Assembly: GCA_017547315.1 (NCBI GenBank)
Contig: JAFYQA010000094.1
Coordinates: 1-9,982, forward strand
DNA: 9,982 bases
Reading direction: 5' to 3'
DNA from: Roseburia sp.
Lineage (GTDB): Bacteria > Bacillota_A > Clostridia > Lachnospirales > Lachnospiraceae
Position numbers and translations under genes: made by a program. The notes beneath the pieces were generated by a model that was not told where the DNA came from, searched no databases, and saw nothing but the letters and a program-made list of their open reading frames with translations. Of this stretch, positions 7,998-9,982 are shown in pieces. Numbering within the stretch: position 1 is the stretch's first letter; each line of letters opens with the position of its first letter.

Positions 7998-8846
7998 TTA
8001 GTTACGACTGGCTTTGATATTTTCTAATACTTCGTAAGGGATGTATAATTTGCCGTAACCGGTTGCAAGATTTAAGTTAGGTTTTGTGGTACCGTGGAAA
8101 TCTGAACCGCCACTGATGAGTAGACCATTTTTTTGAGCAAGCTGCTTCATTTGACGTTCCTCACTTGGCGTATAGGTGCAATAAATGGCTTCGATGCCGT
8201 CTAATCCAGCTTCTTTCATATTGTCAATTAGTTGCTGTAAACGTGTATCACTTAAATGATAAAGTAATGGATGGGCTAAAATAGCAGTGCCACCCGCTTT
8301 TTTTATAAGACGTACAGCGTCCATTGGTGTGATTTTAAAGCGGTTTACAAAACATTTGCAATGATCTCCGATATATTTTTCGAAGGCGGTCTGAATAGAA
8401 GGAATCATACCATGCTCATATAAAAAGCGGGCAATATTTGCACGGGTAATGACACAGTCTGGATTTTCAGCTTTTAGTGCATCCATGGTAATGTCAAAAC
8501 CTTCTTTTTGCAGATTGGCAACAATCAGTTCATTTCGGTTGTCACGACAATTTTTAAATTCCTGTAATTGTTCTAGTAAATAGGAATCTTCGATGTCAAT
8601 ATATAGTCCCACGACATGCACTTCTTTTCCGTGGTAATCGGTAGATAATTCAATACCAGGAATCAGTTCAATGTCATTGGCGACTGCAAGTAGGGCAGCT
8701 TTTTGGATGCCGGCTATTGTGTCGTGGTCTGTTATAGCTATCGCAGATAGACCAACGCGTTTTGCTTCTGCGATTAATTCTTCCGGTGTGAAGCTTCCGT
8801 CAGATTCGGTAGTATGTGTATGCAAATCAATGATAGCTGGAGTCAT
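7998..8846 (-). CDS. PHP-domain phosphoesterase (YciV/TrpH-like)
   Basis: A 282-residue cytoplasmic metal-dependent phosphoesterase of the PHP superfamily. All metal-ligand motifs are visible: DLHTHTTESDG (H9, H11, D16), ITDHDT (D40, H41), GIELS with E66, VHVVG with H77, ILAHP with H192 and GGSDFHG (D249, H251). The layout is that of the YciV/TrpH (RNase AM, nucleoside 3',5'-bisphosphate phosphatase) group, with a small insertion between the two halves of the site. Activity on short 5' RNA ends or pAp is known for relatives and is inferred here. The ATG at 8846-8844 is chosen because AGAAGG (8858-8853) lies 6 bases upstream. The longer frame back to 8933 would run across the promoter and add 29 unconserved residues. 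The gene is divergent from the lipoprotein gene and ends at the shared terminator. Confidence 0.92.
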   Translation of the reverse strand: MTPAIIDLHTHTTESDGSFTPEELIAEAKRVGLSAIAITDHDTIAGIQKAALLAVANDIELIPGIELSTDYHGKEVHVVGLYIDIEDSYLLEQLQEFKNCRDNRNELIVANLQKEGFDITMDALKAENPDCVITRANIARFLYEHGMIPSIQTAFEKYIGDHCKCFVNRFKITPMDAVRLIKKAGGTAILAHPLLYHLSDTRLQQLIDNMKEAGLDGIEAIYCTYTPSEERQMKQLAQKNGLLISGGSDFHGTTKPNLNLATGYGKLYIPYEVLENIKASRN

Positions 8847-8882
8847 ATTAAACCTTCTTTCATAAATATTAATATATTTATA

Positions 8883-8911
8883 AAGATACCATAATTTTAT
8901 ACGTTTGACAA
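8883..8911 (-). promoter_or_regulatory. SigA-type promoter for the PHP gene
   Basis: On the minus strand, TTGTCA (8911-8906), a 17-base spacer and TATCTT (8888-8883), with TGG before the -10. The predicted transcript start is near 8876, about 30 bases before the ATG. Its -35 overlaps that of the divergent lipoprotein promoter by 5 bases. Confidence 0.65.
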
Positions 8912-8933
8912 ACTTATCAGGAAGTGATACCAT
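8905..8933 (+). promoter_or_regulatory. SigA-type promoter for the lipoprotein gene
   Basis: A consensus TTGACA (8905-8910), a 17-base spacer and TACCAT (8928-8933) with TGA before it (extended -10). The predicted start is near 8940, leaving about 34 bases of leader. This also rules out the TTG at 8905 as a start codon. Confidence 0.6.
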
Positions 8934-8973
8934 TCTAATAGTTATAGGGTTTTACAAGATGAGGAGACGAAAG

Positions 8974-9642
8974 ATGAAACGGGTTATGAGAAAAATATCT
9001 GCATTATGTGTAGGTGTATTGTTACTTGGAACTTTAACAGCATGTTCACAGTTTGATGCAAGTGGTTATGTAAAAGCGATTTTAGATAATGCTTATTATA
9101 ATGATGTGACTGGTATTATTGAACAGGAGATTGGTACAGCAGAGGAAGCATTGGCTATTTATGAGCAGGGAATTGAGGCACAGGTAGCGACTGTAAACGC
9201 GGAGCTTGCGATATCAGATGCATTGACAGAAGAGTACCGTCAGTTTTTTAAAGACTTATATGCAAGTGTAAAGTATACGGTAGGAGAGACGGTAGAAGTA
9301 GACAAAGAGAACTTGGAAGTGACTGTTACTTACGAGAAGATGTATGTGTTCACAGAAGCGGTTGTAATGTATCAGGAGAAGCTTACAGAGATGGCAGCGA
9401 CTTGGACGGAAGCAGCATTAGCAGGTGAAGAAGTTCCGACAGATGAACAGATGAACGAACAGCTCTTTGCAATACTAAAGGATTGTTTAAGAACAGAATT
9501 GGCTGAGGCATCTTACGATGCACCGGCTACTGCAACAATTAGAGTACAGTTAGTGAATAATGTATGGACACCAAATCAGGAAGATTTACTGAATTTAGAG
9601 TATTCGTTATTTGATTTTGAAGGTTTATATGAAATGCAGTAA
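8974..9642 (+). CDS. Small lipoprotein of unknown function
   Basis: A 222-residue protein with a lipoprotein signal: positive start MKRVMRKIS, a hydrophobic stretch (10-21) and lipobox LTAC with the modified cysteine at C24. It should be lipid-anchored on the outer face of the membrane. The mature part is acidic, rich in E, A and T, and largely helical, with FDASGYVKAILDNAYYND just after the anchor and a C-terminal half holding a strand-like TATIRVQLVNNVWTPN. I do not recognise a characterised family; similar small lipoproteins are common in Lachnospiraceae. The ATG at 8974 is chosen for GAGGAG (8961-8966), 7 bases upstream; an ATG at 8959 has only a weak AGGG. The gene stands alone between its own promoter and terminator. 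Confidence 0.8.
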   Translation: MKRVMRKISALCVGVLLLGTLTACSQFDASGYVKAILDNAYYNDVTGIIEQEIGTAEEALAIYEQGIEAQVATVNAELAISDALTEEYRQFFKDLYASVKYTVGETVEVDKENLEVTVTYEKMYVFTEAVVMYQEKLTEMAATWTEAALAGEEVPTDEQMNEQLFAILKDCLRTELAEASYDAPATATIRVQLVNNVWTPNQEDLLNLEYSLFDFEGLYEMQ

Positions 9643-9653
9643 TTTAGAAAATG

Positions 9654-9701
9654 AATGTCAGGCATCTAAAAAAGTGAAAAAGATGCTTGACATTTCTTTT
9701 T
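9654..9701 (+). terminator. Intrinsic terminator of the lipoprotein gene
   Basis: Bases 9654-9667 pair with 9681-9694 (14 pairs, one G-U) across a 13-base A-rich loop, followed by TTCTTTTT (9694-9701). It starts 12 bases after the stop codon. The right arm contains the -35 box of the infC promoter. Confidence 0.75.
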
Positions 9702-9715
9702 GACTGTGATAAAGT
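9687..9715 (+). promoter_or_regulatory. SigA-type promoter for infC
   Basis: A consensus TTGACA (9687-9692), a 17-base spacer, and TAAAGT (9710-9715) with TGA before it (extended -10). The predicted transcript start is near 9722, so the leader is about 170 bases. Confidence 0.7.
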
Positions 9716-9739
9716 ATAGAAGTTGTAAGAAAATGAAGT

Positions 9740-9876
9740 AGAGTATCCACTCTCACCGGAGCACAAAGGTTACGACCTTTCACGTGACTCATGGTTAATA
9801 TTTCAAGAGCCTCACATAGTAAATGTGCGATTTTGTGATTGATTGTGGATAGTCTGTCTATCCACTTTTTTATTTT
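9740..9876 (+). promoter_or_regulatory. infC leader with transcription attenuator (L20-leader type)
   Basis: The leader ends in a terminator: GTGGATAG (9845-9852) pairs with CTATCCAC (9858-9865) around a 5-base loop, followed by TTTTTTATTTT up to the ribosome site. An upstream TATCCAC (9744-9750) is complementary to the terminator's left arm (9845-9851), with 3 more pairs after one mismatch, so the two structures exclude each other. The upstream copy can also fold locally as AGAGT/ACTCT. Between them are AAAGGT/ACCTTT closing a UACG loop (9765-9780) and CACAT/ATGTG (9813-9827). Position and design fit the L20-autoregulated leaders of infC-rpmI-rplT known in Firmicutes; L20 as the ligand is inference. 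Confidence 0.8.
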
Positions 9877-9881
9877 GGAGG
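9877..9881 (+). promoter_or_regulatory. Ribosome binding site for the AUU start of infC
   Basis: GGAGG with 9 bases to the ATT at 9891. The first in-frame ATG (9903) is 21 bases away, too far for this site. Confidence 0.8.
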
Positions 9882-9890
9882 TACAAAGCC

Positions 9891-9982
9891 ATTAGCGAGT
9901 TAATGATTAATGAACAGATCAGAGACAAAGAAGTTCGTCTGATTGGGGAAAATGGAGAACAGCTCGGCATTATGTCGGCAAA
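9891..9982 (+). CDS. infC: Translation initiation factor IF-3, 5' part
   Basis: The first 30 codons are present; the gene runs off the window. The translation after a few residues reads INEQIRDKEVRLIGENGEQ and then LGIMSA, the conserved N-terminal IF-3 signature. IF-3 binds the 30S subunit, keeps the subunits apart and proofreads the start codon. The start is taken as ATT (9891), 9 bases after GGAGG, rather than the ATG at 9903. A non-standard AUU start is known for infC in E. coli and Bacillus, where IF-3 itself discriminates against it and so limits its own synthesis. rpmI and rplT are expected downstream but are not visible. Identity is very sure; start choice is well supported. Confidence 0.93.
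   Translation, partial: MSELMINEQIRDKEVRLIGENGEQLGIMSA

Noticed and set aside
8847..8933. Longer N terminus for the PHP protein (29 extra residues)
   Set aside because: The extension crosses the -10 and -35 of the gene's own predicted promoter, is unlike the family N terminus (which starts just before DLHTH), and the ATG at 8846 has a good AGAAGG site.
8905..8973. Upstream TTG start for the lipoprotein
   Set aside because: The TTG is the first half of the -35 box, upstream of the predicted transcript start, and the extension would put residues ahead of a normal lipoprotein signal peptide.
1..9982. Mobile elements, CRISPR arrays, tRNA/rRNA, defence or toxin-antitoxin genes
   Set aside because: No transposase or integrase motifs, no spaced repeats and no tRNA-like cloverleaf were seen; gene content and base composition are uniform and housekeeping in nature.

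Overview
This 10 kb window is a low-GC, conventionally coded chromosomal segment that looks like a Clostridia (probably Lachnospiraceae) housekeeping region. The reasons are AT-rich codon use, strong purine ribosome binding sites, extended -10 promoters, a fused chorismate mutase/prephenate dehydratase, and an infC gene with an AUU start behind an attenuator leader. I see no mobile elements, phage genes, CRISPR arrays, tRNA or rRNA.

Layout. (1) Positions 1-343 hold the 3' end of a plus-strand PPC/DUF296 (PD1-like) protein. It converges on a minus-strand, membrane-anchored DUF5050-type beta-propeller protein (488-1498), and a long perfect hairpin (395-456) lies between them. (2) The divergent intergenic 1499-1666 carries one promoter for the propeller gene and one for pheA. 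(3) A plus-strand block runs pheA (1667-2797), DUF815 AAA-type ATPase (2860-4167), ppx/GppA-HD exopolyphosphatase (4183-5721) and ppk1 polyphosphate kinase (5787-7916), with no terminator visible until 7942-7991. (4) A minus-strand PHP-domain phosphoesterase (7998-8846) converges on that terminator. It is divergently transcribed from a small lipoprotein gene (8974-9642), and the two promoters overlap in their -35 boxes. (5) The lipoprotein gene ends in a hairpin terminator whose right arm contains the -35 box of the next promoter. That promoter drives an infC leader with a terminator/antiterminator pair (9740-9876) and the first 92 bases of infC (AUU start at 9891).

How the genes fit together. 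ppk1 makes polyphosphate from ATP and ppx degrades it, so the adjacent pair is a polyphosphate cycling module. The DUF815 ATPase is separated from ppx by only 15 bp and is probably co-expressed with it; its role is unknown. pheA (phenylalanine synthesis) sits at the head of the same block and may share its transcript. infC starts the usual infC-rpmI-rplT translation operon, most of which lies beyond the window.

The most useful corrections to a naive annotation are the start sites. pheA starts at 1667 (not 1634, which lies upstream of the predicted transcript start), the PHP gene at 8846 (not 8933), the lipoprotein at 8974 (not 8905), the ATPase at a TTG (2860) and infC at an ATT (9891). I found no clearly novel system. 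The best leads are the ATPase-ppx-ppk linkage, the altered phosphate-1 loop of Ppx, and the tightly packed promoter/terminator overlaps.
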